The notes under the pieces: model-generated
Database searches by the model: none
Seen by the model: only the letters and a program-made list of their open reading frames with translations
Told to the model about the DNA's origin: nothing
Origin: Micrasema longulum
Lineage: Eukaryota; Arthropoda; Insecta; Trichoptera; Brachycentridae
Assembly: GCA_022494885.1 (NCBI GenBank)
Contig: JAGVSM010001309.1
Span: 186,001 to 250,000, forward strand
Direction of reading: 5' to 3'
Length of the DNA stretch: 64,000 bases
Part shown: positions 23,411 to 35,009 of the stretch, piece by piece
Position numbering within the stretch: the stretch's first letter is position 1
How the letters are laid out: each line of letters begins with the position of its first letter
Program-made: the position numbers and the translations under genes

Positions 23411-23989
23411 CCGATAAAAAATTTAGTAATGATCGCTTTTTACTTAATTAGTAATTATCCAAAAACGTTTCATATCCATATAACTATAAACTGATTTAGG
23501 TAGGCTAGCTATCCCGATGTATAGAAAAAAATATCTGCGAAAAATTTAAAAACAAATAAATAATCTTAGCCTAAGTTTGCGTGCTAAATGCACTTGGTTT
23601 TATCTATTTACTGATGTTTGAAAAAACAAAGATCTTTCAAAAAGGTATTTTCATTGTTGCACGGATAAAGTGATGGTATACAAATTCAAGACTAAAAGAC
23701 GTATTTCAAATGTAAATTTTTCCTCACCCAGTTGTTAAATCGATACGCTATTTTATAATCATATTTCATTTTTTATTCTGGTCCAAAGAAAATTAAATTA
23801 TCTTTTACATTATTCTTTACAACAAAGGCTCTTATAAATTATAAAAAATGCTTCAACACTTAAATGAAAAAAAATATACTCAAGTTTGTTAGTGATAATT
23901 TTAGGTGGAAGTTTATTGAATGATGTACGTAATTGTTAAAAAAAACAATAAATTAATGGTGACTGATACTTAAATCCACAAATTTTAAA
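23411..23989. other. AT-rich stretch, nothing recognised
   Basis: No supportable feature. Confidence 0.4.
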
Positions 23990-24040
23990 TAACCAGCGAC
24001 CGGTTTCATCGCTTTTGCGACATCTTTGAGACTGGTATCT
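23990..24040 (-). repeat. Degenerate hammerhead-like motif H3
   Basis: On the minus strand ACCAG and CTGGT can form helix I, helix II TCGC/GCGA with loop AAAA is intact, and GAAACCGGTC is intact, but the CUGANGA box reads CTCAAAGA, so it should be inactive. Confidence 0.45.
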
Positions 24041-24329
24041 TTATGTAAACCAAATGTATTTTTTAACTACGATGTTTTTTTTTCGTAGAACAATTAATTG
24101 TTCTTGTCATCCGTCCAAAAACGAACTCCTTTGTACTTGTTTGCCTATCTATCTATCTTTTACTTATCATTTGCTTATTTTCATTTCCCTTTCCACACCC
24201 AGTAGCGCTAAGAGCACTTTTTAAGTATTCCAATTTATTTATTTTAGTATAGTAAATAGAAAATAAATAAAGGTAGTCGACATAGTGAAAATATAGTGAA
24301 AAACATAGCAAAATACGTAGCCAAAAAAA

Positions 24330-24425
24330 CGTTGTGATTGCAACGTATCTTGATCATTTGATATATGAATGCAATATGATCAGTCTCATGGTTCAGATCC
24401 AGTCCTAGAAATTGAAGTGCCATAT
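24330..24425 (-). repeat. S1 SINE body fragment
   Basis: Contains gattgcaacgtatcttgatc, atatgatcagtct and cagtcctagaaa, the S1 body in minus orientation, without a head. Confidence 0.5.
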
Positions 24426-24429
24426 TGGA

Positions 24430-25283
24430 AGGCCGTATTTCAAACAAATATGTCACTTCAATCACACTAATATGCACATATTTTATATTTAGTAAATATT
24501 ATTTTTTAATCGCGTAAACATTTATGTTGAATTCTTCTTTTGTCTATTGAATTGAAAAGCAATTTTGTAATTCACATTGAAAAAGGTATTTGCTTGACAA
24601 TTCGAAATTATTTTCATCTTTCATGCAAGTTTGATAGCTCAGCAATTTCATAAAACTTTATCTCTGTCGTATCGCATACCTCATAATTACGGGATGTGGA
24701 AAGAATTTTGATAGAATGGAATGGTGAAAATTCCCTCAAAATATATTTTTTGGATGTTTAATTTTTACCACTATGGATACTACGATTAAAATAACTTATT
24801 AAAATTACATAATCTTGTTATATTAAAATATAAGGAAAAGAGAAGAAAAAACATTACTTACGAAGCTCATGTTAAAAAAACTAAGCTTCATGATCGACTT
24901 ATGTGGAACTGGCAACAAAGTAATAAGGTTGTAGAAGATACAACCACAGTTATATTTAATCATTAAATTAATATACTACTTTCCTTACTTGTTTTCCACG
25001 ACTGAACTGAAAAAAAACCTGTTAATTTAGCATAAAACACTCGACGAAAAATGAGACCGTAAAAATTGTAAGCAAAATTGCAATGGGAATGACATAAGTG
25101 TAATAAAAAAATCTAGCTTACACACATGTAACACTCGACAACAACAGCACTACCACATTAAAAAACTAAAGATAAATGCAGGGCAGTCGAAAAAACTATA
25201 CAATATACTTAAGAACAACGACTTACTCGTCTACTTGAAAAATTAAAACGGTGACAAATTTAAAATGAACCTTTAAAATCAAA
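24430..25283. other. AT-rich stretch, nothing recognised
   Basis: No supportable feature. Confidence 0.4.
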
Positions 25284-25905
25284 TCATGATTAGTGTACTA
25301 ATCACAATACACATCATGATGACTGTAGTAATCACACGAGACATAATACACATCATAATGACTGTAGTAATCACACGAGACATAATACACATCACAATGA
25401 CTGTAGTAATCACACGAGACATAATACACATCATGATGATTGTATTAATAACACGAGACATTATACACATCACGATGACTGTATTAATCACACGAGACAT
25501 AATACACATCATGATGACTGTAGTAATCACACGAGACATAATACACATCATGATGATTGTATTAATACACATCATGATGACTGTAGTAATCACACGAGAC
25601 ATAATACACATCATAATGACTGTAGTAATCACACGAGACATAATACACATCATGATGACTGTAGTAATCACACGAGACATAATACACATCATGATGACTG
25701 TAGTAATCACACGAGACATAATACACATCATAATGACTGTAGTAATCACACGAGACATAATACACATCATGATGACTGTAGTAATCACACGAGACATAAT
25801 ACACATCATGATGACTGTAGTAATCACACGAGACATAATACACATCACGATGACTGTATTAATCACCCGAGACTAATACACATGGTTATGACTATCACAC
25901 GAGGT
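25284..25905. repeat. 39-bp minisatellite, about 15 units
   Basis: The unit contains atgactgtagtaatcacac followed by gagacataatacacatcat and repeats head to tail about 15 times with few differences, mostly at three positions. One unit near 25557-25580 is shortened to 24 bases. Because 39 and 24 are multiples of three and stops happen to be absent, long frames run on both strands (13-residue repeats such as MTVVITRDIIHIM). These are not genes. The edges decay at both ends. Confidence 0.95.
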
Positions 25906-25964
25906 ATTACCTGTCACTGTACTTTACTGAAACTAAACCCTTATATATGCCGGTGAGAATCATC

Positions 25965-26185
25965 TGATTGAACTTCAAAAACATCAACAGATGAGAGAAT
26001 AGAAGAAATATAGATATTCGAATGTGGACAGAATGGTGAATGTTACACAGTGTGTAAAGTTAACACTTAAACCAGCTAATGGCATGTCATAAGCCCTGTA
26101 GATACCTAGACTACTATATTACCTTATCTAAAATGTTCTTCATCTCTGTTGTAGTATGTTAATATGAACATATTATTAATAAATT
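25965..26185 (-). repeat. M1 repeat copy
   Basis: Minus-strand M1 blocks: atcaacagatgagagaata, gaatggtgaatgttacacag, cttaaaccagctaatggca, aaatgttcttcatctctgtt. Follows the minisatellite directly. Confidence 0.7.
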
Positions 26186-26261
26186 CACATCTTTGTAAAC
26201 AAATACTGAATTTTTTCCACAAAGGGATTAACATCAATAATAGATATTGTTTCAACAGATA

Positions 26262-26480
26262 TTTATTTACTTAGAAGTATTTTATTACACATTTTTTAGA
26301 CATAAGTCCCAACTCCATGGTACTTAAAGTCCTGTGTTAACTTGGGACGAGTAATTAGTTGACATAGACACACGAGTATATCACCACAAATATTATATCG
26401 GGTCAGAAACTTTTTTGTTATAATTTAAAAAAATAAATTTATGGCATATCAATATGGTAAACAGCAATTTCAAACATGTG
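26262..26480 (+). repeat. Direct repeat D1, copy 2
   Basis: Same orientation as 1855-2100, sharing ttttattacacatttttta, acgagtaattagttga and cgggtcagaaac in order. Confidence 0.6.
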
Positions 26481-27234
26481 AAATTATTAAGAATACGGAA
26501 GTCTAGGCATTTACAAAGCTTATGATCTGTCATCTTCCGAGTTAATCCATTGTATAATGTATCACTTTTCAACTATAGATGTCGCTAGTTTTCTTTATAG
26601 TAAACCATCACGTATGCAAAATACAAATTTAAAACCAAGCATAGAAGTACTTATGGAGAATTGAAAAATATCATACAAAAAATGGAAGTCATAGACAGAA
26701 TAGTAAATCTAATCCCGTGTTTAAAGTGATATTCTTTTCACATGTCGACGCACATGTTATTAAAAATTTAATTGGTTTCTATCCAAATTTATAAACAAAT
26801 AAACATTTATACATAAATTATAATAATTTATTTTTAAAAATCCGATTTATTTGTTATTTATTTAATCTTTTTTTTCCGGACACTTTTGTCGCTAGACCAC
26901 ATTTTATGAGCGGTAAACATTTGCTTATAGTGATGGATTATCCAGATTTGTAGTAGTTATCCATTTCAAGTGTGAATTATGATAACTCATTGTTATCTAA
27001 AAAAAAGTTAATCTTTAATGTGTACGCAAGTAAAAACCTTTTATCACGTTAAGTGCAATCTCATTTTGGACCTTGAAAAAACTAAACTTTACTTCTATGA
27101 ACGATGTTCTTAGTCTAAACTGTAAACACGTTTTAAGCGCGAAATATATAAATCCTTAGAAAGAAAGATATTATAAAGGGGATAAGTATCGGAAGCAAGG
27201 TGAAGGGTGCGTTAAAATCATCCTTGGTAAAAAT
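26481..27234. other. AT-rich stretch with one short M1 fragment
   Basis: An M1 fragment lies at about 26485-26575 (ggaagtctaggcatttacaa). The remainder shows nothing recognisable. Confidence 0.4.
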
Positions 27235-27725
27235 GTTTGTTGCGGGAGGCAAAATTAGCCGTTCACAATGGAGTCCCGGTACCGACACTTATGTATGGAA
27301 GCGAAGAATAGAATTGGAAAAACAAGGTTGAAAGTTGGCTGAATGCTGTCAAAATGCGATCTCTTATTCATAATTTTGGTAAAACTATTTACGACAAATG
27401 CACAAATGTCGAGATTTGTGCAGTATACAAGGCTGAGATAAGCATTATCGACAAAAATACGAGAGGAGTTTTGCGATAGTTTGGACATGTAGAGCGAATG
27501 AACGGGGAAAGAACGTCAAAGAAGATTTACGATACGAATGTAAATGGATCGAAAAAGATATGGCATCACCCCATCCAAAAATAACTTAAAGATGGACATG
27601 TCAAAAATTGAAATGATCGGCGCGCGTGCATGAGACGAATAAATGTAAAGGATGCGAGGTATGTGTGCAAAGACAGAGTGATATGGCGTTTTATCTTTTC
27701 GGCCTACCCCCACTGAGAGACTGCA
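27235..27725 (+). mobile_element. LINE ORF2 C-terminal remnant
   Basis: Plus-strand reading, in more than one frame, gives VHNGVPVPTLMYGSE, LNAVKMRSL, then FGHVERMNGERTSKKIYD, and finally RACMRRINVKDARYVCKDR followed by SAYP. YGSE, LR..GHVERM and KDRxxWR..SAYP are conserved end blocks of insect non-LTR ORF2 proteins. Several stops show it is dead. Confidence 0.7.
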
Positions 27726-27984
27726 AGATGTTTTTTTTATTTTTATATTAAATTAAAATGTTAGGGCATTTGACTGAGCGCCTTCTCAAACTACTTGTTA
27801 AAGATCGTCAATGTTTATTCAATCAGAACTTTTAAACGAACAGTTTCATAAAAAATCAAACTTAAATCAACATGGCTCTCGCTTGAAAATGCTTTCAGGT
27901 TCATTTGGCATTGCACTTATATAAATAGATGGCGTCAATTTGAACACTGAACATTTTCACATCTGAAATTGAATTAGCCAACGA

Positions 27985-28090
27985 ATTTGGGAATCGAACC
28001 TGTTCGGATACTTAGCGTGAATTAGCGTGAACCGGCTATGTTGTTAACATGTCGGGAAAGTCATGTGATACCACTGTGCTCAAAAGAGCC
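27985..28090 (-). repeat. tRNA-derived SINE head, decayed
   Basis: The plus strand gggaatcgaacct is the complement of an RNA polymerase III B box, followed by an anticodon-arm-like stretch and a degenerate A box near 28075. No S1 body was found. Confidence 0.4.
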
Positions 28091-28392
28091 GACTTTCAAA
28101 AATATTTGCAGATCTTTAAATTAAATTTTCACGTAGAAGCAACAAGTCTAGAAATCAATTATCATTGGTTTATTTTGCAAATGTCTCATATTGTTTGAAG
28201 GTATTCAAATTTATACCTGACAAAATAACTAGCATGAAACAAGTCTGAAACCAGGATTCGGAAAAAAAATCTTTCTTTAATGGATTCTTAGAAAGCCAAA
28301 AAAACACAACAAGGTTAAAAAAATCCTTAATCACTTAATCTCTTCCGTTTAGTAACCAGTTGAAACAGTGTTAATCATCTGTTTTAGATTTG

Positions 28393-28562
28393 TCCGCCTC
28401 GCGGTCAGCATGTTTGCCTACAATGCAAAAGGTTTTGGGATCAATTCCGCACATTAAATATTTATTATGGTGTTTTTACAATGCGTTATTTCTTAGACTG
28501 AGATACGCTTCGGTTGGTATACCGATGCAGTGCACTATGCACCAGTAGGTGCGGATGGGAAA
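28393..28562 (+). repeat. S1 SINE copy
   Basis: Head cgcctcgcggtcagcatgtt with gcctacaatgcaaaaggt, then a shortened body and the S1 end block gatgcagtgcactatgcacc at about 28524-28543. Confidence 0.6.
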
Positions 28563-29299
28563 AATAGGATGAAGAAAATAATATAAGTGACTAGAAAAAT
28601 TGAAAAGTAAAGTGTGATTCTTACAAATAATATAAAGATTTTAAGAAAGATTTTGGGATAAGGATTTTTATTGACATAAATATTCAACGGAGATGCAAAA
28701 TCACTTTGAGTAAAAAACAAATAGATAAATATTTGAAGCCAAGTGTAGTCGCATACAAAAAATACTAATCCTTAAATGTATTTCTTCTTTACCCGCGCAA
28801 GAAGATTTTAAGGAGTGAAAGAGCTGAAGTCTTTTAGATGCTTGTTTTTTTTATTCTCATTTTTAACATCATAATGTTACATTTTAATTTCAGAAAAAAA
28901 AAAATTATTCGGAAATAGCCAAATACGCTTAGGTACATAAATATAGACAATGGTGATTGTTTAAGTAGGCAATATGATCACTTTATATAGCCGATGACAC
29001 AGACCTTATAAATTACATAGACGTGAGCATTGCTAAATTATACTTTCACAATCCACTCTAAAATCATTTATATCTCTTAAGATTTTAATCTAGAAAAAAA
29101 ATGCTGAAATTCGAACGCTTGTCCTATCGTTGAGTTTTGATGGATAAGTATGAATTAGATATTGGGTTTAATCAATAATCAAATTAAAGGCTATAATCGA
29201 CTAGTACGGTGCTATTACAATATTTATCTCTAAAATTTTTATCTTTTCTGAAAAAGAAAAGACATAAAATGGCTAGTTAGTTATTCAAAATAATCAATT
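28563..29299. other. AT-rich stretch with an M1 fragment
   Basis: About 28945-29040 resembles the M1 interior (tggtgattgtttaagtaggc). Nothing else supported. Confidence 0.35.
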
Positions 29300-31150
29300 T
29301 CAGTGTCTTTATTTTTTCCATTGAAAAATGATAAGAACGGAATGTGGTCACAGGCCAAACCTAAACCTCGGTTTACCGAGAAAGTAATAATCCTAGCTAA
29401 TGAGAAGAAACAAAGTTATATAGAACACAAAAATAATACATTACCAGATGAATATCGTAAGTATAAGGCAACAAGGAATAAAGTCAATGCTGAATCCAAG
29501 ATAATCAAGAAAGAATCCTGGGCTAGATTCTCGAAAGACATGGAACACGATATATATGGTGCTCAAAAAAAGATATGAAAAATGCGTAGGAACCAAAGAA
29601 AACCGATTAATTAATATACAAAGACAAGCGAAATACCAATAAATAAGTTGGAAACATATTTTCTAGAGCTATATGCTAACGAACTCGGTCAACTAAATCA
29701 GAATAAGATAATTGAAATTACACCAGAAAAAACGTTGAATGAAATAGAAACATTAATCAACATAAATAAATTGAAAAATAAAAAAGCTCCCGGAATTAAA
29801 AATATCTTAAATGAACTGATAAAATACTCAAGTTAAGACTTAGAAAAGAAAATTCACAAACTATTTAACAAAATATTAGCAGCAGGCATTATACCAGAAG
29901 AAAATAGAATAAATATACGCCCATATTTAAAAAAAGACTAGAAAAATCCTGATAATTATAAATGAATTTCTTTATTATGTAAAACCCTTAAATAATTTAC
30001 ATGTATACTTGAAACAAGGCTTAAGCAAAATATTACCAGTAGAGAAGAACAACACGGTTTCAGACGAAATCGGTCTTCCACAAATGGAATTTTCATTCTA
30101 TGGCAGATTAAGGAAAAGGCAATAGAATACAATAAAGTTGCATAGATATGTTTTATGGGATTGACAAGGGCGTTTGACAGGATGTGTTGAAAGATATTAA
30201 AGAATACTACTAAAGAGGAGAATATCCAATATAATAGTAAAGACCATTCAAGATCTCTACACCAATTGCAAAACAAAAATTCAAATTGATAATGAATTAT
30301 CCAAGGGAATTTCAGCTAGTAATGATATGAGACAGGGAGATAGTCTGGCCCCTTTTCTATCTCATTTTATAAGGGATGAAATTATAGAAGGGGTAACTGG
30401 CTTGGGACTGGGTCGCAAAATAGTACATAAAACAATCAATTTGATATGCTATGCAAATAACGCAGCTATAATAGCTGAATCTGAGGATGACCTATAAAAA
30501 TATTGTATAATTTCCACCTTGTATCACAATGGCCAAACATGTCAATATCAGTCAACAAAATAAAAAGTATTACAGTATCCAGACAACCTATCGGGTATAA
30601 GCTGACTTTTGATAACACGCCGGTGGAACAGGTCACGAGTTTCAGATATCTGGAAGTTGAAATCTCAAATCATAGCAATTTATACACTGAAGTCTGAGAA
30701 CAGATCAACAAAGTTTCAACTGTGTCGGGGTGTCTGAGGAATGTTATATGGAGAAATAAGGATATGCGCACCGATAGTAAGGTAAAAATATATAAGACAT
30801 GAGTGAGACTCATCATGAAGAATGCTGTGGAAGCACGGGCTGACACTGTTCGTACCAAAGGGCTACTCAGAATTGCTGAAATGAAAGTCTTAAGGTCCAT
30901 TACTGGAAAAACGCTCTGAAACCAAATCCATAATACTCTAATTTGATATATGTGTGAAACAGAGGACAGTCTTGTGTGCACTGCAGCCAATGAAATCTAA
31001 TTTGAACAACGTCCGCCTGGAAGATTAACTAAGAGATGGGTGAACAGTCGAACAGAGAACAACTGGTTTTCGGTTACACAGATCTTAGAGTTTCTTAAAA
31101 GATGTAGAAGAAGAAGGAATGTGGCGCAATATACAAGGTTATTTTAATGA
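29300..31150 (+). mobile_element. Long decayed LINE, reverse transcriptase region
   Basis: Conserved blocks appear in the right order on the plus strand: a basic linker (YRKYKATRNKVNAESKIIKK, SWARFSKDME), KKAPGIKNILNELIKY, EEQHGFRR.RSSTNG, MGLTRAFDRM, MRQGDSLAP, ICYANNAAIIAESEDDL, the thumb (ISVNKIKSITVS, VTSFRYLEVEIS), INKVSTVSGCLRNVIWRNKD and PPGRLTKRW. The catalytic YADD box reads YANN. At least six stops or shifts interrupt it. Order and wording suit an RTE/CR1-like non-LTR element; the clade is not certain. Endonuclease is absent. Confidence 0.85.
30310..30500 (+). pseudogene. LINE palm domain with mutated catalytic box
   Basis: RQGDSLAPFL at about 30331 is followed by ICYANNAAIIAESEDDL at about 30445-30497. 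In active non-LTR polymerases this box is YADD or FADD and both aspartates bind metal. Here both are asparagine, so this copy could not polymerise even without its stops. Confidence 0.75.
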
Positions 31151-32120
31151 AAACCCCAAGAGCGACGGCGCCCCCTATATAAGGATGTTTATATACTCGG
31201 TTTGTATACTCGTATGTACCAAATGTAAAAATTGGAAACATCGTACTCTATTATGTCTGTATGGATTTAGAAATACGTAAAAAGGATAATGAACATTTAC
31301 AGAACGCCTATATAGATTCCATTCTGCGGAAAGTATTTACAAATAAAGATTGAAAAAAAAACAAAGAATTTAGTTACATCTACTTTCAAAAGATACCTCG
31401 TTCGTTTATTATTAAAACATCAGTGAGTTATTACGAAAAATCAACGACTTTCATCTGTTTATTATACCCTCGAGAAAAAAAATACACGCATGGTTGTGTG
31501 CTAACGCCTAATTTATTCAGTTATCGTACTGCCTAATACATTTTTCTAGTGGTGTTTTAAAGATTCGCAATTCACGGTGGATTTCGCCATTTTAAGTGCG
31601 CATTATATTTTCCTGTCAACCGCCATTTTGGTTGTATAAATACAAGACATCAGTTTTAACGTTTATGGCGAAGTTGAAACACGTTTCGTAGAAAATGTTT
31701 ATTTTCATTGAAATATAGAGAAAAATACCATCTTGTACAATGCGGCGTATAAATTAAATATCATGTGTAAATGTTTAAATATTGTTTTTAATGAGCGTAC
31801 TCAACACAACGTCCAGAGTAAATCATTACATCAATTATGTTAGTATTTGGTGCAAAATATTATATTATATGAACTCACCCACCATCAGGTGCAAATACAT
31901 TTTGATAATGATAACCCTAAAGTAGTTTTCCGGTCAAAAACACTCATCCAAAAATCTGCTTATATTTCTCACACAAAAGCAGTTTTCTTCAACTGCCCGG
32001 AGACAGACAACAAAAAAATATTTCTGTTTTTACAAAATAAGAGTACTGCTGACCTTTCAACTATTTTATCAATCGAAAGGACTAAAAAAGTATTTATCAA
32101 TTCAAAGGTTATCATAATCA
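31151..32120. other. Unassigned; a TATA/initiator-like patch at 31560-31730
   Basis: TATAAATA at 31635-31642 and TCAGTT at 31650-31655 sit in a patch with three GCCAT words (about 31586, 31622 and, inverted, 31665). The TATA-to-initiator distance (17 bases) is too short for a standard promoter. No exon pattern follows. Confidence 0.25.
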
Positions 32121-32124
32121 CCAA

Positions 32125-32330
32125 TTGCAGCGTATCTTGATCATTATTTGTTAAATGTAGGTAAAATGATCAGTCATACTCTTCAGGTACCAGACTAGGA
32201 ACTATTAAATATTATACTGTGAAAAACATTTTGAATAAATATTTCATATCAACCATGTCGGGAATCGAACCCAAGACCTCTCGCATGGTAGACAAATGCT
32301 TTGACCATTTGAACACGAGGCCAACTTGTC
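32125..32330 (-). repeat. S1 SINE copy
   Basis: Minus strand: head B box in gtcgggaatcgaaccc, arm gacctctcgcatggtaga, body with aaatatttcatatcaacc and atgatcagtcatactcttc, end gcagcgtatcttgatcatt. Confidence 0.75.
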
Positions 32331-32594
32331 TACTGGTTATTGTAAAATATTATGACCCTTTTATTTTTGTCGCATGCCTACATACATAAATAATACATAA
32401 AGTATGTGAGTGTATGTGCATTGAATCAGTAACAATGCGACATTATTTAATAACATATATTAATAATTTCCTCCTTGAGACCGACATGTTTAGATAAAAA
32501 CATTAACTATTATTATAAAGGTTGGTATATTTTCACACATTATCTAGAAAAATATTCTTGTATATTAATTTAGAATTTGAAATATTAACACTTT

Positions 32595-32805
32595 CAACAA
32601 TGTTTGAATATGTACAAATGCTTGCAGACTGGCTGGATTTCCTCCCTAGGGAGTTATTCATATTTAAATGCATAGGCAGAATGGTAATTTTTACATAGTA
32701 TGTAAAGTGGTCACTTAAACCAGCCAATGACAGGTCATAAGCCCTGTAAATGTCTAGACTTCCATATTCCCTTATCAAAAATGTTTTCCCTCTCTGTTGA
32801 AATAA
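32595..32805 (-). repeat. M1-like repeat, second subfamily
   Basis: Starts tgtttgaatatgtacaaatg and cttgcagactggctggattt, has the M1 interior (aagtggtcacttaaaccagc, tgacaggtcataagccct) and ends ttttccctctctgttgaaat. The same ends occur at 44790-44985 and 46040-46200, defining a subfamily. Confidence 0.65.
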
Positions 32806-32984
32806 ATTTAAATATCAACATTTTATTTAATTATTGATTTATGTATTTATAGTAGGTAATTTATTTTATGAAAATTCCAGCAAGATTTTTTAGTAAATCA
32901 AAATATGACATTGAATAGCTAAGTCTTTTTAAATTAATATATTGAGTTTTTCTACTGACATTTTTTGGTGGAACTGCATTTTTA

Positions 32985-33370
32985 ATAATAATAATAAAAA
33001 TACTTTATAGTTTTATTCCACTTTTATTTATAATTATTTTATAAATGTTTTACCAGTGACCGGGTTTCATTATAAAACTTCATAAAATTATATATTTTAC
33101 ACCAGTTTTTATTATATACATTCAAACAAAACTTATATTCTTATAGTTGTTATTACCTTATACTTAAATGATTTTAATTTAAATTCTTTTATTTACATAA
33201 TTATATAAAATCATGATTTACAACCCCTGCTTGCACTTGTTTATAACATAGAAATTTGTTTAGTCTCCCACCAGTCTGACGATGTCAGTCACGACGAAAC
33301 CCGGTCACTGGTAAAAAATGTATAAAATAATTATAAATAAAAGTGGAATAAAACTATAAAGTATTTTTAT
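32985..33370. mobile_element. Inverted-repeat element carrying hammerhead motifs (H4)
   Basis: The outer arms 32985-33070 and 33290-33370 are inverted copies over about 80 bp: aaaatactttatagttttat against ataaaactataaagtatttt, and ttttaccagtgaccgggttt against aaacccggtcactggtaaaa. Each arm ends inward at the 3' half of a hammerhead motif; the right arm continues into a complete one. The paired ribozyme-bearing arms resemble the LTR-like ends of Penelope-like elements. No coding sequence lies between. Confidence 0.65.
33270..33312 (+). ncRNA. Hammerhead-ribozyme motif, best copy (H4)
   Basis: Helix I ACCAGT (33270-33275) pairs perfectly with ACTGGT (33307-33312). The core CTGACGA is at 33276-33282, an extra T at 33283, helix II GTC (33284-33286) with GAC (33293-33295), GAAA at 33296-33299, the minimal helix III CCCGG, and TC at 33305-33306, after which a hammerhead would self-cleave. 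All invariant core bases of the family are present. Helix II is short (3 bp) and helix III minimal, so activity as a monomer is doubtful; a dimeric fold through CCGG is possible. Confidence 0.6.
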
Positions 33371-33414
33371 CTTTTTAAATTATTAAAAATATTCAGGGAT
33401 TAATTTCCATATCC

Positions 33415-33780
33415 CAAATGTCAGTTGCCTCAAGACTGAGGATCGTAACCACCATGTCGTATTCTGTCGAGATAAGTTCTCCACTTGTATCGGCACACCG
33501 TATTTCTGAGAGGTGCCACAAACGAAGTGCGTGTTGCAGTTTTGTCTAGTCTAACCGGCGCATGGGAGAGCTTACGACAATCTTCTCCTGGCCATCCTTC
33601 TCTCTCCTGGCTGTGACTAAAATATCAGAGAACTCGTCTTAGGCATAATATGTCTACAGTCTGTTCGACAGCTTTAGTTCCTTTAGAATCAAGCATTAGT
33701 ACGTTTGGCTGTCCATACCAGTAGTGAGCAGTGAGTTTTTAGATTGAATTGCTACGAAAGTTCTGATAAAATGTCCATAG
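33415..33780. other. GC-richer unassigned block
   Basis: Positions 33420-33640 are more balanced in composition than the flanks and look like decayed coding or UTR sequence. The minus-strand end reads HGGYDPQ-like, a pattern seen at some LINE ends, but this is too weak to call. Confidence 0.25.
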
Positions 33781-33792
33781 CGGTCGTATGGC

Positions 33793-33837
33793 ACATCCAA
33801 ATAAAGATCTATTATTTAAAGATCTTTATTTGGATGT
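33793..33837. repeat. Perfect 18-bp hairpin with 9-base loop
   Basis: 33793-33810 (acatccaaataaagatct) is the exact complement of 33820-33837. AT-rich stem, no flanking T tract of note. Confidence 0.75.
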
Positions 33838-33897
33838 AATTCATAACTATTAAAATGTTTTCTAATTTAAAGAAAAACGTCATTGCGCAAAACTGAA

Positions 33898-33965
33898 CAA
33901 CCCGTGAGGACTCGAACTCTAACCCTAGTTACTAAAAAGCAAACGACCCATCCACACGGCTATTT
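33898..33965 (-). repeat. tRNA-like SINE head, decayed
   Basis: Plus-strand cgtgaggactcgaactcta is the complement of a B-box arm and gacccatccacacggcta of an A-box arm. No intact cloverleaf. Confidence 0.4.
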
Positions 33966-35000
33966 CATGTACTAACCCAGAAGTTAAAAAAGTGATTCAC
34001 AAAATTGTATTATTCATTAGCGTACCGATATTTTTCTTATTTGCAACTATTGTAACTTGTCTTGAAATAAAAAAATATTTCTTACTGAACAATGATAAAA
34101 ACTTAATTATTTTGAAATATTTCTTACTGAGTACGATAGGTGGTTCACTAAACAAAACTTACCTTAATAATTGCCTTTTTAGAAAAATTTTTTCATCGAT
34201 TTTTGATATTACTTTAATATTCACGAAACGATGTAAGTTTTACTTTTTATAATTCTTTATGTATATTTACTCTAAACAATATTAAGTATTATTTCACTAG
34301 CAACGTTTTCATCATAACTCTCACTTATTTTTAAAGTTTAAATAGGTACTGAAGACTAACCTGTAATTGAACTGTCATCGTCTGCATAAAAATATTTTAT
34401 AAAGTGTCTTCGTCGATAAGGAACACGTTTAGGAAAAAAAAGCATGCATATTATATATTTCTTACAGTAAATTCAACTTAACGTTGTAGATAGAATTGCA
34501 GATAAACGTTAACTTTTTCGGTAAAACGGGCCCAGAGTTTATATCGTCTACTATCTTCCATATTTATAAGGGTATCTTCTGAAACAACATACCCAAATAA
34601 AATATCTGTTTGAGTTAATATTTCACATTGTAATCGAATCTGAATGTCTGATATGTTTTATTTTTTGTAAGCTAAAGCGTCTTTCAATTTTAATGTACAT
34701 CCCAGGTTTTTGTGGTTTAGCAATACTGAAGATTATGATAATTAATTTATTCCGTCATCGGAGTGTGTACCCAGTTATGCCTAAAATTGACATTTTGAGA
34801 TACATCAAAAACGAAATTTTAAAAATACCCACATTCATCTAATTATAATTTTGTTTGTTCATGTGTAACAAATAACAATTCATGTTATTGATTTTAATTT
34901 TTTTGTCCAACATGCTGGCTTATTAACATATTTCATTTCGTATTTTATGAAAAAAGATAGTCTTATTTGAATTTGAACTAAATCAAACTAACTTACTGTA
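33966..35000. other. AT-rich stretch, nothing recognised
   Basis: An 86-codon open frame at 33992-34252 is rich in L, I, F and K with no family signature and is probably chance. Confidence 0.4.
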
Positions 35001-35009
35001 TTAATTAGA

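Noticed and set aside
25279..25876. Long open frames (about 195 codons) on both strands with 13-residue repeats
   Set aside because: They are the 39-bp minisatellite read in frame on each strand. There is no start context, domain or composition typical of a protein.
25284..25905. CRISPR array
   Set aside because: Units are contiguous, without unique spacers, in eukaryotic DNA.
31560..31730. Promoter with TATAAATA, TCAGTT and GCCAT words
   Set aside because: TATA-to-initiator spacing is 17 bases instead of about 30, and no donor or exon follows. Kept only as a note.
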